From: Azolla caroliniana
Taxonomy: Eukaryota > Polypodiophyta
DNA: 64,000 bases
Direction: 5' to 3'
Assembly: GCA_043228905.1 (NCBI GenBank)
Contig: JBHGNT010000021.1
Coordinates: 1,798,001 to 1,862,000 of the forward strand
The first letter of the stretch is position 1, and the number at the start of each line of letters is the position of its first letter. Of this stretch, positions 11,401 to 23,700 are shown one piece after another. Under the pieces are notes generated by a model, which was not told where the DNA came from, did not search any database, and saw only the letters and a program-made list of their open reading frames with translations. The position numbers and the translations under genes are program-made.

Positions 11401-11688
11401 ATGCCCTCTCAGCATCCCAATGGACTACACCAGGTACATCATTTCTTCATGTAATCTTTGAACCCTTTTTTTACACGTCAAATAATTCAAATAAGTGGTC
11501 ACTTCACCCTGAATATATGTATATGTATGTATTCAGAATTGCGAGAAAAAAGTTGCCATCCAATCCCACCTATGCCGCCTGGAGAATTTTTGGATTCAGA
11601 TCTTCTTAACTTGCAAGGGCAGAAGAGAAAGTGGAAGATTTTTAGATTAAAGAACAAGCTCAAGCCTGATACAAATGCACAATGTTAG
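8491..11688 (+). CDS. WH1/EVH1-like plus CRIB domain protein (putative ROP/Rac effector)
   Basis: I assemble eight coding exons: 8491-8523, 9597-9731, 9891-9977, 10076-10349, 10436-10576, 10685-10782, 11316-11433 and 11537-11688 (TAG). All junctions are in phase, giving 345 residues. Residues about 12-115 fold like a WH1/EVH1 domain: [11 protein letters not shown] near the start, then [33 protein letters not shown] and [11 protein letters not shown]. That is the order seen in WASP (xVQLY, YFIRL, LLWEQ, LNFxxxxEAxxF). Residues about 186-216 are basic. Residues about 232-246 carry the CRIB signature [14 protein letters not shown], which in plant RIC proteins binds GTP-loaded ROP GTPases. A short PIPPMPP stretch follows. 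No WH2 or acidic Arp2/3-binding tail is present; the C-terminus is basic. Intron 3 uses a GC donor. The start is uncertain: ATG 8491 precedes a strong GTG/GTGAGG donor, but an alternative frame through the same exon ([11 protein letters not shown]) exists. Function is inferred from domains only. Confidence 0.8.
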
Positions 11689-14600
11689 TGCAAAATCCTC
11701 TTGAGAAAAATATATTAGAGCAATATGCCAATAAGTAGTATTTCAATGTAAAATCCTCCTTGAACATATCACAATATCATTCTTCAACCCTGCAATATAT
11801 AGCTCAAGGTATCCACTCTTTTGTGCTCTTGTAAAGGAGGTGTTTTGAGCATAGTCAGCGAAATAATTTACAACATTACCACATTCTTTGGGATGCTTGA
11901 AACAAGATTCATGTGTTAATTATACACATTGTCAGAAATACTCTTTGGGCATATTAATCTTCCTTCCTTGCCTTCTTTTCTCTGTTTTTGGGTTCGTTGA
12001 GAACCCTCTTGCAAATAAGTAACATTTATGTACTTCCAATGGTTATTTAATTACTCCAGTACAAAACTTTTGAACCCAACAATGGGCCTTGTACGGAATG
12101 TCATGCCATCAATATACTTTTGCTGCATTAATAGAGGTGGGGGGATGGCTTTTGTCATTTGATTATTTGTGTGCATCAAATGAAATGCAGCTAAAAGTTC
12201 CTTGCCAAAGAAGTGAGATTTAATCTCCTGATTATGTGAAAAGGAGGATGTTAGAAATTTAGCTTCAATTCAAAGGAGCTATGGTGAAACATTTTAAGTA
12301 GTGAGCTCTTTGTTTTCAGGTATTTTTTGTTCTATGGTTTTGTTTTAGGGTGATACCTTGCCCTCAAAGAAATGGATTGGTTGATTATGAAACTCTTTCT
12401 TCATAATTATATATGTAGAGTAAGAAATAAAGAGTGCAAATCTTGGATCTAGGAATGATCCTAGCCTTTTGTGTTATGAACTAAAAGAGAAGTCATGAAC
12501 TCTAGTGTCAAGTACCTACCACCAATATATCAGTGGCATTGACATTGACAGTGACATGCAATAGGAGAATGGCAATTGATCACTATATTATTAAGTAGTT
12601 ATTTAGTTAATTGCTATGTCATTAATTGAGTGAAGTCAGATAGTTTGTGTTGTTTATCTTGAGTGTTAAATGTAGTTGTACTAAGCTTAGAAGCAATTGG
12701 TAATCACTTCGACTCACATAGCTAGCAATAGTAAAGATGAGTGTTTAGTCCCAAATCACGACATTGGTGAGAATTTATAACTTTTGCCAAGAACAAGGTT
12801 GACTTGACAGACCTAGGCGCCAAAACCTTTATCCTTTGAATCATATCAAGTAGTTGTTCAAGATTGGCTTTGTTATTGGAGTTACTTACAGGATGAGAAA
12901 TGGGTTTTTTTATGGCTTTCTTTAGAGTATCACAATCATGTGCATAGGTTGAATGGAAAATTGGTTTGATAGTTTTCACAATTGAGCTCTATAGATAACA
13001 TGCCATTAGAGGAGTTATCTTTTTGTGAACTAAAATGTTTACAATACCTCACAAGGTTTTATCATGATATAAAGATACTCACTATTGTACAGAGTTCACA
13101 TGGGGGCCTTTTCTATGTGGTGCGTTTTAAACATGTACTACCTTTATGAGTTATTTTAAAATGTAATTGCTCCAATCAATCATGAACTTCTTTCTTCTCT
13201 CTTTTGTTAATGGAGATTTTAGACATAAGTACAATTTCCCTAACTTACTATGTTGTTTTAAAATGTAGTTGCTTCAATAAATTAGGAACTTCTTTTTTCT
13301 CCCTTAATTTTATTTTTTCATTCTATATATATTTCCGGTGCTTATTGATATGTTTGCAAACATTTTCAAAGGATTACTTTTGTTTATACATATTGTAACT
13401 TGATCATATAATTGAGACACATCTTATAAGATGGATACAATATGAAACCCTACACATTTTTATAATGTAAATCTGCCCCGAAAACCTAAGGGTTACTCCA
13501 TTAATGCCCCACACTAGACATCTTATGATGATATGAAATGTTTTCTGGTGTTTTGAAGATTAGAATTGTTAAGGCAAGTAACCACATGCAATGGTCAAAA
13601 GGCATTTATAGATCTCGGGCTCTCCTCATATGGTGATGCATACTCGTCGTTTGTCATACACCCCCCTCTTTCCATATATGTATATGATCATGCAAACTTG
13701 CCATTTGACATGTTGCCCTCTTTCCTTAACTGCCACATGTTTGTGTCTTGATGGTGTCTTTAGCTCATTTTGTGCAACACCCTTTCTAATTTCTTTATGT
13801 TTTTCCCTCTATGGCACTTATTGTAACTTGTCACCCTCTCTAGTTTCTTTTTGTTTTTCTTGTTTATTCTCTATGGCACTTACAACCCCTAAAATGGTTG
13901 TCCTATCCAAGTGGGGACAACAAACATTTCCTTTTCTTGTTAGGCGTGGAATCATCCCTATGCACTCTTAATTTTTTTTTAACAAAAGAAGAATATACTC
14001 CATTAGTTAAAATGACATACAATACACAATTTAGACATTACCTACTTCCATATGGACTACATCACTTATTTATCTTACACTAAATAGCCCACATGTTTGT
14101 TCTCCATGTTTGTCGTGCACTCTTAATTTTTTTGTTGAGAGATAACAAAAACTGGACACTTCCGTGTTTTTCCTAAATTTTCATGGACATCATCATAAAG
14201 AAGCTATACTATAATCGTAGCATATTACTTTGGACATCACAAATGGAACTTCACAAAATTCTTAGAGTAGAACATTTGTTAAGTCCATTTAGTTCAAGGC
14301 TCAAGCCTATATAGAGTTATTATTCACGACTTAGAATAAAATCCACCACAAGCAATGGGAAATAGATTGCTAGAAAATATTGGTTGTAGTCTGTAGATAT
14401 TAACCAAAGTGTCAATTGTATATATGTTTGGAAAACTAATGGAACTATTTTACTCAATTAAAACTTCTGGAAAACAATCAAGAATGTTTGCAACAATGCA
14501 TTATGTTTATAGATCCAATGACTTTATACATATTTGAAAAATATATGGGAAATGATGGCAATAATGAAATGCCCTTATAAATGGGAAAATTAGAATGGTT

Positions 14601-17200
14601 TCTTGTGGAGAGTTAATGAATATATACAATTTGTAATCCACCATAAGCTAGCCATCTACATCCAATAATGACCATATTGCATAACATGTACGGATGAAGA
14701 GATTGCATATCAATCGATGCATGCAAAATTGGAACAAGCAATTTGTCGAATCTATCATCATACCATGTATAATGTTTTCATATATGATGCAATATACAAC
14801 AATGTAATATAATTAGCATACATGTATGTATGGTAGTAATCATACCCATCATGCATTAGCAAGACCTTGAAGAGGCAAACATTCAACAAAATAATACTCA
14901 AAACATTATAGAAATACAATGATCTCATAGTTTATTACATATAAGATTAATTGTTGGCGATCTTCAAGAAGACTCATAGAGATGATCTTTCTCCAATGCC
15001 AAGAGCTCTCACATAGTCTTATATGAAATTACTGAGTAGATAAAATGGATGGATAACACCATGTTGATGTGAAGAAAACCCCAGATCTATGTCATGTGTG
15101 TAAAAAACACACAATATGTGGACTTACAATCATGTATTAAACTTGAATGACACCTACGAAGTGTTTCCCTTGGGTGAAATATTTGTATTGTCCATCCATG
15201 AGACGAGCATCTGTGTGGCCACCGAGAAACCTACGTGCCTGCACATACTCCATACCCATCAACATGGTCATGCTCATCATCATCACCATGACCATTATCA
15301 TAATCATCATCTTCTGTATGCTCTTCATCTTTGCCTCCCTGTTTTTTTTTCGTCCTTCCTTTCTTGCTTCTTCTTGTGTCTTTTTATCATTGAAAAGGAG
15401 AAGGCTTCTTTGTATTGAATGGTCTAACCAAGGAAGAAGACTTTTTGTCATTGACTTTTATGTATTCATTAAACAAAATTCCCTAGAAATACCCCTCAGT
15501 TTTTTAAAAGTACCTAGAATACCCCTATACAGTCGTTTTGTGTAGGCGTATCATAACAAATGCCCAACATTTTTTTAACATACTCGTAATGTTTATCAAT
15601 ACTACCCAAAATATCATAACGTAGTTGTTTTTTGCACATGAATAGTATAGAATAATACCCAACAAGTTGAAGGTATTCTTGGTGTTTTTCCCAATGATAA
15701 ATAATACATATACTTTTTTTCTAAAGGATCGCAAAATCTTGAGGGCACCTAAAGCGTATGTTTTGAAAACTTTTCCTAAAGTGCTTTAAGAAGAAGGTTG
15801 TGTTATTTGATAAAGGATAAACATGCACTTGCTTTTATTGGTTCGTGTTAGACGTGAGCTCTACCACATTGAGTCTGAATCCAACCTAAGATCTCACTAT
15901 TTGATGAAGGATTCAAAAATAGTACCAAACGTTTTGCACTTTAAAAGTTTGTTAAAAGTAAGAAGATGCACTAGTGTATAATATAAAATACATGAATGAT
16001 GGATAAAAGAACATTCCACTTTCATTCAACTAGGACAATTCAAGATACACACAACATGTTTCTTGTCCACACAAATATATCGTGCTATAAACCATAATAT
16101 ATATATATATATATATTCAATGGGATGGTCCTTACTACTCCTTAACATGAGATCATAAGTTGAGCATCAAACCAAATGAGTTGATTCAGCAAATTTATTT
16201 GCTTTGGAATGGCAATATCAAGCATACCAAGAGAGAGAATCGTTAACAAGAGCATTTTGTCAACAATTAAATTTAAACGCGATAATGTTCACGGAGAAGA
16301 ATCTTTGATTCAAAAGGAACATTATAATACTCTAGTATGTATAGTATTGAAACATTGTTATATTATTTATGTGTTTTTAAGTGAAGCAATTAGTGAAACT
16401 TGCTTTTAATATGCTTTTTAATAGTGTCGCGGTGAGGTTTGTGTTTGTGATAATGTTATCACTAATTTATGACAACCTTAATAATGACTTCGTTAGTTGT
16501 TTCGTATGCATGCCACTAATAACGGACCTAGTGTACATGTGTTGATGGATGATGTTATGCAAAACTTTCTTGACTCTCCGTTGATGAAGAATTTGTATTT
16601 AGTGTCACAAACACAAATATATGGTCCCCATGATATGGCCAATAGGAAGGATATATGGGATATAAATGTCAACAATGTTCCCTTGCGTTCATGCACATTC
16701 TATGCATATTGATTACCAAACTTATAGGTATGAACCATGTCGATGTGGCTCTTTATTGTGCATGGTTGTGATATGAATAAGGTCCTTTGTGGACTTGTAG
16801 TTATTGTGGTTGCATGAAAAAACATGGGTGAGATTGAAACGTAATTAGCGATTTTTTCATGGTACGCTTTTACTTGTTTGTTACTTCTCCTTGGATTGCA
16901 TCAATTTGGTTATTAAACAACTATATCAAAGACTATTAGATTCTACAAGCACTAAAGGTTGCAAACATAGGCTAACCCACACCATATACTTATACTTTAG
17001 TTTAGATAAAGAAAGATGGTTGTAATGGGTTGCACCTTTATAAATGATGTGTATGTGTTGACAAATCATAATACGAGGTGCCATATTGTTCAAAACTACG
17101 GTAATAAATTGATAATTGTAGCGTAGGGCATGCGGAAATGCATAAGATGTATGTAAACTATGTGTCGCTTGTTTTAAGGATGGCTAAGATTTTGCGTAAA
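11689..17200. other. Long AT-rich intergenic region, no gene recognised
   Basis: About 5.5 kb without a convincing gene. A block around 13780-13882 repeats the phrase CTCTATGGCACTTA twice beside TTTCTTT-rich text. The minus strand at about 13960-14010 carries an ACTAATGGAGTATATTC motif with an A-rich end, shared with other retroposon-like tails in this window. 15258-15315 is CAT/ATC-rich low complexity. A 16497-16712 (+) frame of 71 codons has no recognisable domain. Confidence 0.45.
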
Positions 17201-17219
17201 AGGTACTTAAGGAATATTC

Positions 17220-17800
17220 CCTCGAATCAAGTAAATTAGGTTAGTAGATTCCTTTTGATACGAGTAGGGTGATTCAACTAATTTAGAATCTTCATGTATT
17301 GTATACATTGTTTTTATTTTGAAAAGATATCCATTCATTCGTTTAAATAATTTACAAAGTTCTTGATTCCTAAGTGATGGGTTGAGGGAACAACCATCTT
17401 GGTAGCTAAAAGTGCCAAAAAGGAGTGCTATTCTTTGAGGACATAAGTGGAGTAGCTTTCCACAAAGTAAGAAACTGATGGTGCTAAGCAACTTTATCAT
17501 TTGAGTCTCCAATAATGGTTGCACCTCCTTCTTTATCCTTAAAAACTGCAAAGACACTAATGGAGAACACAAACACTTCTAGAGTTAGTGTGAAAACCAT
17601 GGTCCATAGATTCAACATCATAATGGAAAACGGCGTGGACAAGTGATGTCCAAACCACCATTCCCCATGTGAATACTGATGGGGGAAAGTAATTAGCAAA
17701 TATTCTAAGGAGGCGTTGCCATACCATTTGAGACTCAATGCAGTTCCATAGACAATGTTTCTGAGTTTCCGCTTGTGAATACATACATACGTACATACAT
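17220..17800 (-). pseudogene. LINE 3' fragment (zf-RVT region), minus strand
   Basis: Minus-strand reading from about 17770 gives ETQKHCLWNC...MVWQRLLRIF, the Cys/His-containing zf-RVT pattern near the C-terminus of plant LINE ORF2 (usually E-x-x-x-H-x-x-x-x-C...VW). Further frames down to about 17220 continue with stops. It is a truncated fragment without reverse transcriptase motifs. Confidence 0.5.
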
Positions 17801-17832
17801 GCATGCATGCATACATACTAAACTAAACTATA

Positions 17833-17887
<55 letters not shown>
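17833..17887. repeat. (AC)n microsatellite
   Basis: About 27 uninterrupted AC units, preceded by (CATA)n and GCATGC text at 17780-17815. Confidence 0.97.
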
Positions 17888-17889
<2 letters not shown>

Positions 17890-20690
17890 TGGAATCGTAA
17901 TCTCGTAGGCCTAAATACTTGACTCTCTTTCGTTGGATGCATTGGATGGGACTATCAATGTGCAAATAAGGGATTTGGGCAATGTAAATATTTGTGTTCA
18001 CAACTTGTTAGAAGGGGCCACAAGTGGACTAAAGGAAATCAAGGCCTAATGATCATTCCACTTCCAAAAGTAAAATGGGGGGCCAATGACTTCCAAAAGA
18101 GAAAAGAGAATGACAATCACGAACAAGATACTAATTTATATTATGATTATAATCCTACATATAAACGACTTTGTTGATCATGTATCACCTTTCAATTATT
18201 GAAGATGTTTATATGTCTCTTGTCACATTAACCTAAGTAGAGTCTCTATGGGTGGCAAATTATTGCTATCTAGAAGGAATTAATTGAATCGAGAACCCAA
18301 GTCTCTTTTTAAAGGAAAAAAAGACATTAGCTCACTTTTTTTTTGGGGGGGGGGGGGGGGGGGGGGGCTTAACATTTCATACACCCATATAAATGTTTCT
18401 CTTCACTCCAATATAAATCACCAATAAAAACAATTCTTGGTATAGATGTCTTGCACTAGCCTATACACAAAATTGTTGAAGCAAAGGAAAAGAAAATGTA
18501 TATATTTTCACTTCATCGCGAATGAGTGTTGTGAAATGCAAAGTTGTTTGTTATACGAACCATCATTTACATTTTTATGTCAAACGTGTGAATCAGACCT
18601 TAAACAAATGTCAGATAAACAACACATTTAATGTATTAAAATCTCACAAAAGTTGGAGGAACCTTTGTAAATGGAAGCAAATTGGTGTTAGGTTCTCAAA
18701 AAGAGATTGTTAGAATTATACATCAATGGATCCAACCATCCCAATCTTGACAATTAGGTGAAACTTGTGTTACACCTCATATGTTTAGTTGAGTTGTTAA
18801 ATATAAAACATTTAGTTGTTCTCTCCTAACTAATGGGAAAGTAGCTTCTTTTTTTGGGGGCGAAAACCATCTAAATTTTTATTTTCCAATTTTTTTTTAC
18901 TACTTCCATTAGTTAAGAATAAGTACATAGGATGATATACAACTCATACGTTACAAGTAAATTTGCATGGCTACAAGAAAACATGTATAAAGGAATGGCT
19001 ACAAGAAAACAAAGCCTCAACACAATATTACTCGACAAAATCCCCTCAACAGGTAAATGAGATCAATATTGGCACTTCAAGATATGGTAAATGCAATGCA
19101 AACATTAATTACCATATCAAAATGTTTGGAGTATATTTGCAATGAGCCCATTTCAAGCTTGTTAAAGTTGACATGAACTACAAAAAAGAAATAAGTTCAA
19201 ATAAGTCTCATATTCTTGAACTTGGTCGGAGGGTGATTCCTTGATTTATGTATAAGCCACCATGTATAGTCTTTCTGTAATAGTCTCTCCTAACTAATGG
19301 GAAAGTAGCTTCTTTTTGGGAAAAAGAGAGTTAATTTCATGTTACTAAATACTAGCCAACATTCTTGAGGCCAATTGCTTCCCCCACAACCCCTTAGGGG
19401 ATCGTATGGAAAAATCAAAGTAAAGGTATACTGTATTAATTCAGTAATTTCTATGAAGTTTATTATGTCCTTTCTAATATCACTCCAATGCACAACAAAT
19501 ACATGTATGTTGAAGAAGATACAGTTGAAGCATATGATGAATGTCTATAGTTTCATTTAGTTAAAGACAATAGACCATCCACATTATCTTATCAATATAA
19601 CCTTGAAAACTACAAAACATAGGTAATCCAACTTATAGCAATACCAAGATTATTAAATGTTCATAGGCTGATTTGATATACTCGTGTACCAATATGATAG
19701 GTGTTGGAGGTACAATAACAATCTGTCGTTTTTTAAAACTAACATGTGATGCCATATCATTAGCCATCCGATTGTTATTCATCTCTATGTATAGCACAAT
19801 GAATATAGTATTACCACTCTAACGAATGAATATAGTATTACCACTCAGATGCTCATTATAATCATTCATTGAAATACACATTTGAGTTAGTTTCAAGATA
19901 CATGTGCACATAAGCAATAATAACCTCTCTAAAACCATTGATATAAGCATAAATTGAGTTAGTTTCCATGATACTTGGGTTAGATACAAGCTTTACTAGT
20001 CAGATTACAATGTGTAATCTTCGTATATCAATATATGAACATTAGTTGACAATGTGCTCCTAAAACACATTGCTGTATCTCCAAAACTTATAAGCTGTTT
20101 TCATTCAGCTAAAGTTGGAATGTACACCCACAATGAATCATGTCATTAAAAAAAGGTAGTTGGGGTTTGAAAAAGGTGGATTTCTTGTTTATGATGATGA
20201 TGAAGACATCATAGTTGACAAGAAAACACAACGATGCTTACATGGATGGAGCTCACAGATATCTCCAGAAATTTGAGCACAGGCTTTTTACAACATGTTT
20301 AGTGTTATGAAGATATATTTGGCAATGTCTTTATGTGTTACTCCAATGATGATTCATTCATGTGTCGCACCATCATTCACCCTAGGGTAGTAAAACATTA
20401 TGCATATTGGAAATCTTGGCTTGTGAATGAGCAAAGAGTGAAGGGGAAAAAAACAAAATACACAGATTTCACATACACAATAGTCTCTATGTAACCACTG
20501 ATGGGAAATGAGAATACTGGAGAAATTTCAATATAGATCAAAAGTATGTTGATGTATCGAAAGAAAGACAAAAAGGGAAGGGGGCAAGAGTTCCAAATTT
20601 AAGCTCAAAGAACTCAACAACAGAAAAACATGCTCCAAAAAGCCCAAAAAGAAAACAGCTTATGTGTTTTTGTAAAAAGCTAATCCATCC
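17888..20690. other. AT-rich intergenic DNA with retroposon-like tails
   Basis: No gene recognised. A 23-base G homopolymer sits at 18345-18367. Two copies of CTCTCCTAACTAATGGGAAA followed by GTAGCTTCTTTTT occur at about 18820-18860 and 19284-19320 and look like the 3' ends of small retroposons. A 23-bp duplication including GAATATAGTATTACCACTC lies near 19805-19850. 20150-20690 is the 3' flank of the DUF4057 gene. Confidence 0.45.
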
Positions 20691-20716
20691 ATGATGAGGG
20701 GGCATACATATGTTGA

Positions 20717-23700
20717 TTACACCAGAGAAAGGCTACTCTCTCCTCCTGGTGGCTTTTTAATGCCACCCAGGCAATCGCGACCTACCGGTTTCTCATCGGC
20801 AAAGATATCGTTTCCACTCATCTCTCTCAGCTTTGCCACACTCATTGGCTTCTCCGAAGTGCTGGATGGGGGCGAATGCCCAGTAAAGATGTTGTTTCCC
20901 GTCAGCTCTGCCACCTTCTGATTATGCACCTTCCTTGCCGTTGTCTCCGTCGTATCCTGCCCAAATGTTATCTGGCTTCGACCTCCTGCGGGCTATACAT
21001 ACGCATTCACAAGTCTCACCAATCAGTGTTCAACGTCCATTTTAGCTTCCAAACAATGTGTACATGTTAAGTGTATGTGTTGCTTACATTGGATACTTTG
21101 ACAGATGTTCGGACATTTCGTGGTGCAGGCTCTACGGGTTCCTTGACATCCCTCACCTCTTCTCGCGCTTCCAACGTGCGATTCGAAGAACGAGCAGGTA
21201 CTTCAGGAGGAGGACCAAAGATATCACTACCCACCAATTCCTTTGATTTTGCGTTTGAGAATTGCCTTCTCACATGGATGTCTGCTATCGTTTCTTGGCT
21301 TCCGCTAAGTTCGCGTTGTTTTGCTACTTCAGGTAGTGATGTTGGTTTTTTTGGTGAAAGGCTACCATCTTCGCCGAAAGAGATTTGACTTAGACCACCT
21401 GCTGGCTGCCATGACCAGAAATAAACTCATATGAATAGAGGACCGATTTTTTATTTGTCTTCCACAGATGAAATAAAGGACAAGCATAAATGACCAGCCA
21501 TCTTTACAGCATCACAATTGAAGCTGAAATATGCAAAATCGCTGTAGGTTTGACGGGTCCAACACAGGAAGCATACAAACACACACATATATACATGTGT
21601 AAGGTCTCAGTCTCTGTTACACATAATTATAAACGTGTGTACATTCATAGAATGAGGCTAAAATAAGTCTCTTTCTATGCATGTACACACTCACAGATTG
21701 TCTCTCTACACATATAGACAGTGGATATCTGTATTGACATGTGCGTCTCTTTTAAACAGGGATGTATGCATAAATAATGGTTTTTCTGTGCATACATATC
21801 GTGTACTTAACTAGTGAGGACAGTTTTTGTTTTCCAAACATGTAGCACAAATAGCAAGTTCAAAATGCTACCATTACACATCAAATGAAGAAGCATATAG
21901 AAACAAAAAATGTAACGCCAACAATAAGATTTTTAGTCTGCACATTAATTTGTGTTTTTTTATAAACCTGATTGACACGAACACTCGGTCGGTCCAGAGT
22001 GGATACTACACCATTGAGTGAATCTATGCCATCAATTTCGGATTCAGCTCCAAATATCCCACTTCCTGTCATTTCACGCCTCTTGGTATCAGAGCCAGGT
22101 CTCCTGATACTTCCAAAACGGAACAAGAAAAACCCATCTTTCTTCAGTAAATGGGGTAAATTGGTTTACACATCTTACAGATTTAAATTGGCTGAGCTAT
22201 CACAAGCATATAAATGTTGATCCTATGGCATTCATCTGATGGTTTATAAAACACAGCTTGTTTTGGGTTATGGCATTAGAAAAAAAGCACAGGAAGTATA
22301 AATATTTCATACCTTCTCAATGCAGCATCAGCTTCTTCGGGCGTAAGATGTTCTCCAAAAGAAATCGTGCTAAGACCGCCTGCAGGCTACTTCATTAAAA
22401 CCCTAGACGATTAGTGGTGCAAACACAATGAATCAATTTGGAAAACACACAACAGATATGTTATGATTTAGATTCCCTAAGTAGTTACTAAAGACCACCT
22501 GCAGGATACTTCATTAAAACCCAAGATGATTTATGTTGCAAAGACAATGAATAAATTTAGAAAACACACAACAAATATATTATGATTTAGATTCCCTATG
22601 TAGTTAATATGACCCCTACCATATAGATACAAACAGCATCTCTCAAACCATAGGGACATGCTTATATTTGGATATAGAATTGACTTTGTCAATTATGGTT
22701 ATGAATTTGTAATGGCTTTGTTTTGCTTTACACTCCTCTACCTTTATATCATGAATGTAAATGGAACAGAATTTGTGGTGCAAAGACAATGAATCAAATT
22801 GCAAAACTCACAACAGATATATATTATGATTTAGACATCCTGAGTAGTTAAAATTGAGAGAACCCAGGTTCGACCCTCGTCATGGGTTAGGCCCCGTCTC
22901 ATAGATCACAATCGGTCTCCCATGGACGTTAAAAAGATCTCTCTCTCTTTCCCATAAAAACAATATATATATTAAAACAACATAGCAATATAAAATACCT
23001 TTCTTCTCCCTAGTAACAATACCGAGTATCATATCGCAAGGGAAATCGCGACTAACTAAAATAAAGGCAAAGCCTCTGAGGAAAAGGTGCCCATAGACCT
23101 TAGTTATGAAAACTACCAAATCAATGAACCTTCAGCCTACATACCTGTTGCAATATGCCATGGAGACTATCAAACGAAAACTCATTTCATATACTCCAAT
23201 TGTACCATAGACACCAGTACCTAAGGTAGTCAAGCACTATCTTATACAATGGATACCATTTGGGAAAACCCACTTATAGGGCAGCAAAAACTTTCTTAGC
23301 TAACAATGCCCAGAGGTACAACATACCCCAAATCTGTGATTGGCATCCTCCTAGATTAGTGTATAAGAAAAACATATCCCACCTTAACTGCATCGATATT
23401 TTCAGGCTGCCACCAAAGGCAACCATCAAACAAAATTTCCTGCCAAAGAAACACTTCCACACAAAATGGAATATAAGATTGCCATCCAGTGTCCAACACT
23501 TGAGACTGCCATCCTATATATCAGATAATGTGACACTTGATCAATCTCCAACTTCATTGCAAGGAGAGCACTAAGTTTTGAACCATAACAGATTTTGGTC
23601 AAGCTCTATTGACACTATGCCGCAATATGACCTTGCAAATACAGTAGGAGTGCTCCACCTATGCAAATTGGATGCACATAGATCTCCATAAAGCCTAGCC

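Noticed and set aside
15116-15545. Frames of 100-132 codons on both strands
   Set aside because: They depend on a CAT/ATC low-complexity tract, and no domain or splice signals support them.
22866-22880. Possible tRNA gene because of GGTTCGACCC
   Set aside because: No acceptor stem, anticodon arm or A box can be placed; better explained as a SINE remnant.
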